This document shows positions 1 through 6,178 of a stretch of DNA of 6,178 nucleotides, one piece after another. The first letter of the stretch is position 1. Every line of letters starts with the position of its first letter. The notes beneath the pieces were generated by a model that worked only from the letters and a program-made list of their open reading frames with translations, was not told the DNA's origin and did no database searches. The stretch is from JAWWBN01 sp033720955 (GTDB taxonomy: Bacteria > Acidobacteriota > Thermoanaerobaculia > Multivoradales > JAHEKO01): positions 1 through 6,178 of the forward strand of contig JAWWBN010000228.1 in the NCBI GenBank assembly GCA_033720955.1, written 5' to 3'. A program made the position numbers and the translations under genes.

Positions 1-1890
1 ATGCTGCCGCCGGAGCACGGCGTGCGCGACAACCTCGGCGTGAAGATCGAGCGCGTCGAGACGCTCCCCTTCCTGCCGCGACGCCTGCAGGAAGTCGGCT
101 ATCGCACGGCGGCGATGGTCTCGACCTTCGTGCTGCGCGGCAACGGCGGCCTCGCGACCGGCTTCGACTTCTACGACGACAAGATCGCCACCGACGCGGT
201 CTCGGCCGACCTGGGGAGCGCCCAGCGGCCCGGCGGCGAGACCCTGGAGCGCGCCCTGGCCTGGGCCGAGGGGGTGCGCCACGGTCGCTTCTTCCTCTTC
301 TTCCACATCTACGAGCCCCACACTCCCTACAGCCCCCCGGAGCCGTTCGCCTCGCGCTACCCGCGGGCCTACGACGGCGAGGTCGCCGCCTCCGACGCCA
401 TCGTGGGCGAGCTGCTCGACCGGCTGCGGGAGTGGGGGCTCTACGACCGCGCCCTCATCGTCCTGACGTCGGACCACGGCGAGCACCTGGGCGACCACGG
501 CTACCAGGAGCACGGTCCCTTCCTCTACCGCGAGGCGCTGCAGGTGCCGCTGCTCCTCAAGCTCCCCGGCGGCGAGCGGGCCGGCGCGGCGGTGGACACG
601 CCGGCGCGGCTGGAGGACGTGGTCCCCACGGTGCTGGCGCTGCTGGGCCGGAGGCCGCCGGCGGGGCTGCCCGGTCTCTCCCTGCTGACTCTGGCCGACG
701 ATCCCCCGGCGCGGCGGACGATCTACGGCGAGACCTTCTACCCGCGGCTCCACTTCGGCTGGAGCGACCTCGCCTCGATCGTGGACTTTCCGCTGCACTA
801 CATCCACGGCCCCGATCCCGAGCTGTACCACCTGGTCGAGGACCCGGGCGAGACGGTGAACCTGGTGCGCCGGGAGCGCCGGGCGGCGCGGGAGCTGCGC
901 GACCTGCTGGCGGAGTACGACCGCGAGCTGCCAGCCCCGGGGGAGGTGGACCCCGAGACCCGCCGGCGGCTCGCGGCCCTGGGGTACCTGGGCGGCTCGG
1001 CCGCCGCCACCGGCGACGGGCCGCTCCCCGACCCCAAGGCGCGCGCCCACGTCCTGGAGGAGGTGCGGGTCGCCTTCGTAGCCTTCCGGGAGGGCCGCTA
1101 CGCCGAGGCGGCGGAGCAGCTCGAGCGGGTCCTGGCCCAGGAGCCCGGGCTGATCGACGGCTGGGAGCACCTGGGACACGCGCGGATGCGGCTGGGTCGG
1201 GTGGCCGAGGCGGTCGAGGCCTACCGCCAGGCGGTGGAGCGCTCGGGCGGCGCCGCCCACGTCGCCCTGCCGGCCGCCGCCGCCCTGCTACGGCTGGGCC
1301 GTCTGGAGGAGGCCCGTCAGCACGCCGAGATGGCGGCGCCGGTGATCGACGCGGCCCACGACCTCCTGGCCCAGATCGCCCTGCGGCAGGGCCGTCTGGA
1401 GGAGGCCGAGGAGCACCTGGAGCGCGCGCTGGCCACCCGCGCCGCCCGGATCGAGCCCCTCATCACCCAGGCCGACCTGCGCTACCGGCAGCAGCGGTTC
1501 GGGGAGGCGGTGGCGCTCGCGGAGCAGGCCGAGCGCGAGGCCGCCGGCCGCCCGACCGACCTGCTGCGCGGCCTGGACCTGGTCCGCGGCCGCGCCCACG
1601 CCGCCCTGGGGGACGCGGAAGCCGCCGAGGCCGCCTTCCGGCGCGAGCTCGAGCGCGCCCCCGACTCGCTGGACGCCTACACCTCGCTGGCCTACCTCTA
1701 CGCCGTGCTCGGCCGCGGCCCCGAGGCGGGCGCCACCCTGCGCAGGATGGTCGAGACCAACCCCCGGCCCGCCGCCTACGCCGCGGCGGTCCGCACCCTG
1801 CGGCAGATGGGCGACGACCGCTCCGCGGCGCGCGTCTTGCAGCAGGCACGAAGCCGTTGGCCCGAGAACGACGAGCTCGCCGCGCTCTAG
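1..1890 (+). CDS. Sulfatase-like hydrolase with C-terminal TPR repeats (5'-truncated by window edge)
   Basis: This is the C-terminal part of an alkaline-phosphatase/sulfatase-superfamily enzyme fused to a TPR array; 629 residues are visible. The opening MLPPEHGVRDN is the internal family motif that normally reads TG-x-x-P-x-x-HGVRDN and follows the CxPxR/SxPxR nucleophile. The ATG at base 1 is therefore almost certainly not the start, and the catalytic Cys/Ser lies upstream. Visible enzyme landmarks are the EPHTPY segment (H107, probable active-site His), YDGEVAASD (124-132), SDHGEH (157-162, with D158/H159 as the likely metal-ligand pair), the DPGETVNL segment (281-288) and the closing ALGYLGG (326-332). 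Residues about 353-629 form eight TPR-like helix pairs, for example the one centred on GRVAEAVEAYRQAVE. The substrate cannot be deduced: sulfate ester, phosphonate or phospho-group transfer are all possible. The nucleophile, signal peptide and promoter are not visible. A propeller gene follows 38 bp downstream on the same strand, probably in the same operon. Confidence 0.93.
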   Translation: MLPPEHGVRDNLGVKIERVETLPFLPRRLQEVGYRTAAMVSTFVLRGNGGLATGFDFYDDKIATDAVSADLGSAQRPGGETLERALAWAEGVRHGRFFLFFHIYEPHTPYSPPEPFASRYPRAYDGEVAASDAIVGELLDRLREWGLYDRALIVLTSDHGEHLGDHGYQEHGPFLYREALQVPLLLKLPGGERAGAAVDTPARLEDVVPTVLALLGRRPPAGLPGLSLLTLADDPPARRTIYGETFYPRLHFGWSDLASIVDFPLHYIHGPDPELYHLVEDPGETVNLVRRERRAARELRDLLAEYDRELPAPGEVDPETRRRLAALGYLGGSAAATGDGPLPDPKARAHVLEEVRVAFVAFREGRYAEAAEQLERVLAQEPGLIDGWEHLGHARMRLGRVAEAVEAYRQAVERSGGAAHVALPAAAALLRLGRLEEARQHAEMAAPVIDAAHDLLAQIALRQGRLEEAEEHLERALATRAARIEPLITQADLRYRQQRFGEAVALAEQAEREAAGRPTDLLRGLDLVRGRAHAALGDAEAAEAAFRRELERAPDSLDAYTSLAYLYAVLGRGPEAGATLRRMVETNPRPAAYAAAVRTLRQMGDDRSAARVLQQARSRWPENDELAAL

Positions 1891-1914
1891 AGGGAGGGCG
1901 GCGGCGCCTATCCG

Positions 1915-1920
1915 AGAGGA
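1915..1920 (+). promoter_or_regulatory. Shine-Dalgarno site for the 1929 start
   Basis: AGAGGA lies 8 bp before the ATG at 1929, a good purine-rich ribosome binding site at normal spacing. It fixes the start at 1929. The same frame stays open back to about 432, but that extension overlaps the sulfatase gene and is low-complexity Arg/Pro/Gly/Ala sequence. Confidence 0.75.
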
Positions 1921-1928
1921 CCCAACCG

Positions 1929-3830
1929 ATGTCGCTGCGAACCGCTTCCACGCTTCTCCTCCCGACGCTCCTCGCCACCCTGCCCGCCGTGGCCCAGCCC
2001 GCCACCGAGGTGCCGATCCCCGCCGAGGACGTCGGCATCCAGACCCTCGAGGCCCGGGCGCGGGCCCAGCTCGAGACCCGGCGCCTCTTCCGCGTCTTCC
2101 ACGACTTCCGCTTCGAGGACCGGCGGCCGGAGAGCGGCATCACCTTCCGCAACCTGGTCACGGAGGACAATCTCACCGCCTTCAAGGCCACCCACTACGA
2201 CCACGGCAACGGGGTCGCGGTGGCCGACGTGGACGGCGACGGCCTCCACGACGTCTACTTCGTGACCCAGCTCGGGGCCAACGAGCTCTACCGCAATCGG
2301 GGCGGCGGCCGCTTCGAGAACGTCACCGAGGCGGCGGGCGTGGCCCTCGACGACCGGGTGTCGATCGCCGCCGCCTTCGCCGACGTGGACAACGACGGCG
2401 ACCCCGACCTCTTCGTCACCTCGGTGCGCGGCGGCAACGCCCTCCTCCTCAACGACGGCGAGGGCCGTTTCAGCGACATGACCGGCCCCGCCGGCCTGGC
2501 TCACATCGGGCACTCCTCGGGCGCCTTCTTCCTCGACTACGACAACGACGGCCACCTGGACCTCTTCGTCACCAACGTGGGCGAGTACACCACCGACCAG
2601 CGGGGCCCCGGCGGCTACTGGGTGGGCTACGTGGACGCCTTCAGCGGCCACCTCTTCCCCGAGCGCACCGAGACCAGCCTCCTCTACCGCAACCTGGGCG
2701 GCAACCGGTTCATCGAGGTCTCGGAGGAGACGGGGCTGGTGGACCCGGGCTGGAGCGGCGACGGCACCTTCACCGATCTCGACGGCAACCTCTACCCCGA
2801 GGTCTACGTGCTCAACATGCAGGGCGACGACCGCTACTGGGTCAACGTCGCGGCCGACGACGGCGGCCGCCGCTTCGAGGAGCGCACCGCCCGCTTCTTC
2901 CCCCGCACCCCGTGGGGGGCGATGGGGGTGAAGTTCTTCGACTGGAACAACGACGGCCGGCTCGACCTCTACCTGACCGACATGCACTCCGACATGAGCC
3001 GCGAGGTGGGTCCCAGCGAGGAGAAGCTCAAGAGCGTGATGATGTGGAGCGAGGAGCATCTCCAGGGCGGCGAGAACAACATCTTCGGCAACGCCTTCTA
3101 CGAGAACCGCGGCGAGGACGGCTTCCGCGAGCTCTCCGATCCGCTCGGGCTGGAGAACTACTGGCCCTGGGGCTTCTCCGCCGCCGATCTCAACGCCGAC
3201 GGATGGCAGGACCTCTTCGTCGCCTCCTCCATGAGCTTCCCCTTCCGCTACGGGATCAACTCGGTGCTCCTGAACGACGCCGGAGCCCGTTTCCGCGACG
3301 CCGAGTTCATCCTCGGGGTCGAGCCGCGAAGAGACGGCCTCACCCGCTTCGGCTGGTTCGACCTGGACTGCTCCGGCGAGCACGATTCACGTCAGGAGTG
3401 CCACGACCGCGACGGCGTGATCACCGTCACGGGCACGGTGGGTACCCGCAGCTCGGCGGTCTTCGACCTCGAGGGCGACGGCGACCTGGACATCGTCACC
3501 AACGAGTTCTACTGGTATCCCCAGGTGCTGGTGAGCGACCTCTCCGAGAAAAAAGAGGTCCACTTCCTCGAGGTCGAGCTCGTCGGCACCCGGTCGAACC
3601 GCGACGGCCTGGGGGCGCGGGTCGAGGTCCACGTGGGCGACGACGTCTACACCCGCTACCACGACGGCAAGTCGGGCTACCTCTCCCAGAGCAGCCTGCC
3701 TCTCTACTTCGGCCTGGGCGACGCGGAGAAGGTGGACCGGGTGGTGGTCAGGTGGCCGTCGGGGATCGAGCAGACGGTGACCGAGGGGATCGGGATCAAC
3801 CGCCGGCTCGAGATCCGCGAGGCGGGCTAG
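1929..3830 (+). CDS. Exported CRTAC1-type FG-GAP/VCBS beta-propeller protein with ASPIC/UnbV domain (copy A)
   Basis: This is a complete 633-aa protein. Residues 1-22 look like a Sec signal peptide: R4, a Leu/Ala/Thr-rich core, and cleavage after AVA before Q23. Seven calcium-loop motifs of the DxDxDGxxD type begin at D100, D152, D203, D283, D338, D420 and D513, which fits a seven-bladed integrin-like propeller. The fourth loop is degenerate (D283, D285, N287, E291). Motif spacing is about 51-55 residues, except for three long gaps (203-283, 338-420, 420-513) that hold insertions rich in Gly, Trp and Tyr. The only two cysteines, C481 and C491, could form a disulfide after export. Residues about 547-630 are an ASPIC/UnbV domain, with the NRDGLGARV, DGKSGYLSQSSLP, LYFGLG and RWPSG signatures. 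The start is chosen from the Shine-Dalgarno site at 1915-1920 and the signal peptide. It probably shares a transcript with the sulfatase upstream. The molecular function of the family is unknown; binding or scaffolding at the cell surface is an inference. Confidence 0.95.
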   Translation: MSLRTASTLLLPTLLATLPAVAQPATEVPIPAEDVGIQTLEARARAQLETRRLFRVFHDFRFEDRRPESGITFRNLVTEDNLTAFKATHYDHGNGVAVADVDGDGLHDVYFVTQLGANELYRNRGGGRFENVTEAAGVALDDRVSIAAAFADVDNDGDPDLFVTSVRGGNALLLNDGEGRFSDMTGPAGLAHIGHSSGAFFLDYDNDGHLDLFVTNVGEYTTDQRGPGGYWVGYVDAFSGHLFPERTETSLLYRNLGGNRFIEVSEETGLVDPGWSGDGTFTDLDGNLYPEVYVLNMQGDDRYWVNVAADDGGRRFEERTARFFPRTPWGAMGVKFFDWNNDGRLDLYLTDMHSDMSREVGPSEEKLKSVMMWSEEHLQGGENNIFGNAFYENRGEDGFRELSDPLGLENYWPWGFSAADLNADGWQDLFVASSMSFPFRYGINSVLLNDAGARFRDAEFILGVEPRRDGLTRFGWFDLDCSGEHDSRQECHDRDGVITVTGTVGTRSSAVFDLEGDGDLDIVTNEFYWYPQVLVSDLSEKKEVHFLEVELVGTRSNRDGLGARVEVHVGDDVYTRYHDGKSGYLSQSSLPLYFGLGDAEKVDRVVVRWPSGIEQTVTEGIGINRRLEIREAG

Positions 3831-3839
3831 GCTCTAGCC
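3825..3839. repeat. Short perfect inverted repeat containing both convergent stop codons
   Basis: GGCTAG (3825-3830) and CTAGCC (3834-3839) are exact reverse complements separated by GCT. The + gene's TAG occupies 3828-3830 and the - gene's TAG is read from 3836-3834, so each arm carries one stop. A 6-bp stem with a 3-nt loop is possible on either strand. There is no T-tract on either side, so this is at best a weak bidirectional terminator and may simply result from two TAG stops meeting. Confidence 0.5.
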
Positions 3840-5789
3840 GTCGGCGGCCGCCGGCTCCACGATCTCGAGCGGGGTCCCCACCGTGACCCCGGTGACCCTC
3901 TGGGTGGTCCCGGAGGGCCACTCGACCTCGACCGCGTCCACCTCGGTCGTCTCCCCCAGCCCGAAGTAGAGCGGCAGCGAGCTCTGGGCCAGGTACCCCG
4001 ACTTGCCGTCGTGGGTCTGGGTCCACGCCGTCTCGCCCGCCCGCACCGTGACCCGGGCGCCCAGGCCGTCGCGGTTCGACCGGGTGCCCACCAGCCGGAC
4101 CTTCAGGAAGTTGATCTCGCGCTTCTGGGCCAGGTCGCTCACCAGCACCTGCGGCCTGGCGTGAAACTCGCTGGTCACGACGTCGAGATCGCCGTCCTCG
4201 TCCAGATCGAAGATCGCCGCCGAGCGGGTGCCCAGGGCGCCCCACACCTCGATCCGCCCCTCCTGCCCCTCGCAGGCCTGGTGGCCGCGGTCCGGGCCCG
4301 AGCAGTCCAGGTCGTACCAGTGGGTCTTGGTGGCGCCCCCCCTGCGCGGCTCCACCCCCAGGATGAACTCGGCGTCCCGGAAGTAGGTCCCGCGGTCGTT
4401 GAGCAGCACCGTGTTGACGGCGTAGCGCCAGGGGTAGCTCATGGAGGAGGCGATGAAGACGTCCTCCCAGCCATCGGCGTTCAGATCGCCCACCGAGAGG
4501 CCCCAGGGCCAGTAGTTCTCCGCCCCGACCAGGTCGGAGATCTCCTCCATCTTCCCGTCGCCGCGGTTCTCGTAGAAGGCGTTGCCGAAGATGTTGTTGT
4601 CGCCGCCCGCCAGATAGGGCTCGGTCCACTGCATCTCCGACTTGAGCTTCTCGGCCTCGGGACCCACCTGCCGGCTCATGTCGGAGTGCATGTCGGTCAG
4701 CATCAGGTCGGGGCGGCCGTCGTTGTTCCAGTCGAAGAAGCCGATCCCCATGCTGCCCCAGGGGGTGCGCGGGAAGAGCTCGGCCGTGCGGTCGCGGAAG
4801 CGCTCGCCGCCCACGTTCTCCCAGTAGCGGTCGTCGCCCTGCATGTTGAGGACGTAGAGGTCGGGGTGGCGGTCGCCGGAGAGGTCCACGAAGGCGGCGT
4901 CGCCGCTCCACCCCGGATCGACCAGGCCGACCTCCTCCGAGACCGCCTCGAAGACGCCGCCGCCCACGTTGCGGTAGAGGATCGACGGCTCCGTCCGCTC
5001 GGAGAAGAGGTGGCCGTCGAAGGCGTTCTGGTAGCCGACCCAGTAGCCGCCCGGCCCCCTCTCCCCCACCGTGTAGGTGCCCACGTTGGCCAGGAAGAGG
5101 TCGAGCCAGCCGTCCGCGTCGTAGTCGAAGAAGACCGCCCCCGAGGAGTGCCCGGAGTAGACGAGGCCCGCCGTCTCGGTGACGTCGGTGAAGCGCCCGG
5201 CGCCGTCGTTCTGGAACAGCACGTTGCCCATGCGCACGGTGGTGACGTAGAGGTCGGGGTCGCCGTCGTTGTCCACGTCGGCGAAGGCCGCGGCGACGCC
5301 GACCCGGTCCGCGAGGCCCACGCCGGCCTCGTCGGTGACGTCGCGGAAGCGGCCGTCGCCCAGGTTCTTCCAGAGCTCGTTGCGCCCGAGCTGCGACACG
5401 AAGTAGACGTCGTAGAGGTCGTCCCCGTCCACGTCGGCCACCGCCAGGCCGTTGCCGTGGTCGTAGTGGACCATCTTGTAGGACCTGCCGGCGTCGTCCA
5501 CCACCCGGTGGACGAAGGTGATCCCCGACTCCTCCACCCGGTCGGTGAAGCCGAAGTCGTGGAAGGCCCCGATCCGCTCGGCGGCGCGGAGCTGCGCCGC
5601 CCGCCGCGACTCGAGGAGCCGCTCGCCCAGGTCGACGGCCGGCAGGGTGACCCGGCTCGGCTCTTCGGCCGGGGACGGATCGGAGGCCTGGGCCGCGAGG
5701 CCGCCGGGGGCGAGCTGCAGGAGGAGGGCTCCGAGGGCGGCGGGGGCAAGCCGGCGGGCGGGTCGGCGGAGCCCGGACGTGAGGCTCAT
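3834..5789 (-). CDS. Exported CRTAC1-type FG-GAP/VCBS beta-propeller protein with ASPIC/UnbV domain (copy B)
   Basis: This is a complete 651-aa paralogue of the protein at 1929-3830. The N-terminus has an Arg-rich n-region (R8, R9, R12, R13), a Leu/Ala core and a likely Sec cleavage near AAQA (after residue 33 or 35). The calcium-loop motifs begin at D119, D171, D222, D302, D353, D435 and D528, with spacing almost identical to copy A. Here the fourth loop keeps D306 and D310 but has S304 in place of an Asp. The only cysteines are C496 and C506, with the same nine-residue spacing as in copy A. The ASPIC/UnbV domain covers about 563-645, with NRDGLGARV, HDGKSGYLAQSSLP, YFGLG and EWPSG. The ATG at 5789 gives a normal signal peptide. 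It is preceded by only a weak ribosome-binding-like GCGGGA and lies 7 bp after the upstream gene's stop, suggesting translational coupling. The role is unknown; extracellular binding is inferred from the fold. Confidence 0.95.
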   Translation of the reverse strand: MSLTSGLRRPARRLAPAALGALLLQLAPGGLAAQASDPSPAEEPSRVTLPAVDLGERLLESRRAAQLRAAERIGAFHDFGFTDRVEESGITFVHRVVDDAGRSYKMVHYDHGNGLAVADVDGDDLYDVYFVSQLGRNELWKNLGDGRFRDVTDEAGVGLADRVGVAAAFADVDNDGDPDLYVTTVRMGNVLFQNDGAGRFTDVTETAGLVYSGHSSGAVFFDYDADGWLDLFLANVGTYTVGERGPGGYWVGYQNAFDGHLFSERTEPSILYRNVGGGVFEAVSEEVGLVDPGWSGDAAFVDLSGDRHPDLYVLNMQGDDRYWENVGGERFRDRTAELFPRTPWGSMGIGFFDWNNDGRPDLMLTDMHSDMSRQVGPEAEKLKSEMQWTEPYLAGGDNNIFGNAFYENRGDGKMEEISDLVGAENYWPWGLSVGDLNADGWEDVFIASSMSYPWRYAVNTVLLNDRGTYFRDAEFILGVEPRRGGATKTHWYDLDCSGPDRGHQACEGQEGRIEVWGALGTRSAAIFDLDEDGDLDVVTSEFHARPQVLVSDLAQKREINFLKVRLVGTRSNRDGLGARVTVRAGETAWTQTHDGKSGYLAQSSLPLYFGLGETTEVDAVEVEWPSGTTQRVTGVTVGTPLEIVEPAAADG

Positions 5790-5796
5790 GATCCCG

Positions 5797-6178
5797 CTAT
5801 TCTAGCCCACTCCCCCGGGCCGCCGACTCCCCCACCGTCTCGAAGAGACGCAGGTAGACGCCCGCCGGGGGATCCACGAGCCGCCGGGTGGATCCGCCCG
5901 GCCAGACCACCGTGAGCTCCTCGGCCGCCTCGCCCTCGGCCCAGCGGAAGAGCAGCCGCGGATCGGAGCTCGACTGGTAGCTGTCGCCGGCGGCGGCCCA
6001 CGTGACCTGGCGCCGGCCGCCGGCAGTGAGGGCCGCCGCGGCGCCCACCCCCTGGGTGTTGGGCGCGGCGCCGGCCAGGCTCACTCCCAGCCAGCGCCGC
6101 GGCGCTCCTTCGGCGCGCAGAAAGGCCAGCGGACCGCCGTTCTCGCTCACCGCCAGGTCGGCGTCGCCGTCGTTGTCG
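5797..6178 (-). CDS. C-terminal fragment of a third FG-GAP/ASPIC-UnbV protein (5' end outside window)
   Basis: The last 126 residues are visible, and the reading frame runs open off the right edge. At the edge the protein reads DNDGDADLAVSENGG, a classic FG-GAP/VCBS calcium loop, so the GTG at 6150 within it is not a real start. The rest matches an ASPIC/UnbV domain: RRWLGVSLAG, then QGVGAAAALTAGG where the family has NxxGiGArv, then GDSYQSSSDPRLLF and LTVVWPGGSTRRL, followed by a VYLRLFE closing strand. It differs from copies A and B: the YFGLG motif is replaced by LFRWAEGE and the GYLSQ motif by a looser GDSYQSSSDP. It is thus a distinct subtype and not a third copy of the same gene. It ends 7 bp before copy B's start, which implies one - strand operon with this gene upstream. 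The full-length architecture and any signal peptide or TPR domain cannot be seen. Confidence 0.9.
   Translation of the reverse strand, partial: DNDGDADLAVSENGGPLAFLRAEGAPRRWLGVSLAGAAPNTQGVGAAAALTAGGRRQVTWAAAGDSYQSSSDPRLLFRWAEGEAAEELTVVWPGGSTRRLVDPPAGVYLRLFETVGESAARGSGLE

Larger units (their letters stand above)
1929..5789. repeat. Diverged inverted gene duplication (copies A and B, tail to tail)
   Basis: The + gene at 1929-3830 and the - gene at 5789-3834 are paralogues along their whole length, about two thirds identical in protein by eye, so the region is a large imperfect inverted repeat. The longest DNA identities I located are 40 bp (2373-2412 against the complement of 5249-5288, coding the second calcium loop) and 41 bp (3075-3115 against the complement of 4558-4598, coding the NNIFGNAFYENRG segment). 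Outside such blocks the copies differ clearly, and the signal peptides are not alike. Confidence 0.85.

Noticed and set aside
432..1928. Upstream extension of the copy A frame (about 499 codons before 1929)
   Set aside because: It overlaps the sulfatase gene in another frame and is low-complexity Arg/Pro/Gly/Ala sequence. The signal peptide and Shine-Dalgarno site place the start at 1929.
1891..1928. Terminator or promoter between the sulfatase and copy A
   Set aside because: The 38-bp gap has only a short GGCGCC palindrome, no T-tract and no recognisable promoter boxes. An operon linkage is the simpler reading.
1908..3383. Long - strand open frame (491 codons) opposite copy A
   Set aside because: It is the same kind of antisense shadow: repetitive Val/Glu/Gly/His sequence mirroring the calcium-loop codons, with no independent features.
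3549..3555. AAAAAAG run resembling a -1 ribosomal frameshift heptamer
   Set aside because: The in-frame codons are GAG AAA AAA GAG, so the run is not in the A AAA AAG register. The zero frame continues into an intact ASPIC domain.
2912..3886. + strand open frame crossing the end of copy A
   Set aside because: It is an Arg/Pro-rich out-of-frame shadow that runs across the convergent stop region, with no domain signature.
4703..5749. - strand open frame rich in Thr/Ser/Arg, out of phase within copy B
   Set aside because: Its Thr/Ser/Trp repeats are frame-shifted readings of the Asp/Gly calcium-loop codons. The in-phase frame is the recognisable protein.
5730..5789. Possible twin-arginine (Tat) signal in copy B because of the paired arginines near the N-terminus
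   Set aside because: RRPARR lacks the Tat consensus that follows the twin Arg (x-F-L-K), and copy A has no such pair. An ordinary Sec signal is more likely.
4011..5915. Long + strand open frame (634 codons) opposite copy B
   Set aside because: It is antisense to a clear FG-GAP/ASPIC gene, with a Val/Gly/Ala/Glu-rich composition produced by GC-rich third positions. It has no recognisable domain, and it ignores the gene boundary at 5789-5797.

Overview
The window is high-GC bacterial DNA (about 70% by eye, with almost every third codon position G or C). It is packed with coding sequence and contains no RNA genes, IS elements, CRISPR array or long non-coding stretch. The gene content (a sulfatase fused to a TPR array, plus several exported FG-GAP/VCBS propeller proteins of the CRTAC1 type with C-terminal ASPIC/UnbV domains) is typical of Acidobacteriota, particularly Thermoanaerobaculia-like lineages. 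Planctomycetes and related phyla also carry such genes, so the taxonomic call is an inference.

Layout: (1) 1-1890 (+) is the 3' part of a sulfatase-superfamily gene. The N-terminal catalytic nucleophile region lies outside the window, and eight TPR-like units follow the enzyme domain. (2) After a 38-bp gap with a good Shine-Dalgarno sequence, 1929-3830 (+) encodes a complete 633-aa secreted seven-motif beta-propeller with a C-terminal ASPIC/UnbV domain. (3) 3834-5789 (-) encodes a complete 651-aa paralogue of the same protein, convergent with the first. The two stop codons are only 3 bp apart and sit in a short perfect inverted repeat. (4) 5797-6178 (-) is the 3' end of a third FG-GAP/ASPIC protein of a more divergent subtype. 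Its stop is 7 bp upstream of the second paralogue's start, so the two probably form one operon.

Two operons therefore converge here, each ending in a copy of the same propeller gene. The paralogues share all seven calcium-loop motifs with nearly identical spacing, three long inter-blade insertions, a lone cysteine pair and an almost invariant ASPIC core. They also share 40-41 bp blocks of identical DNA in inverted orientation. All three propeller proteins are expected to work outside the cytoplasm (for the partial third gene this is inferred from its family); their biochemical role is unknown. Both promoters lie outside the window. No established named system is recognised. The most notable features are the tail-to-tail paralogue pair and its subfamily-specific conserved loops.
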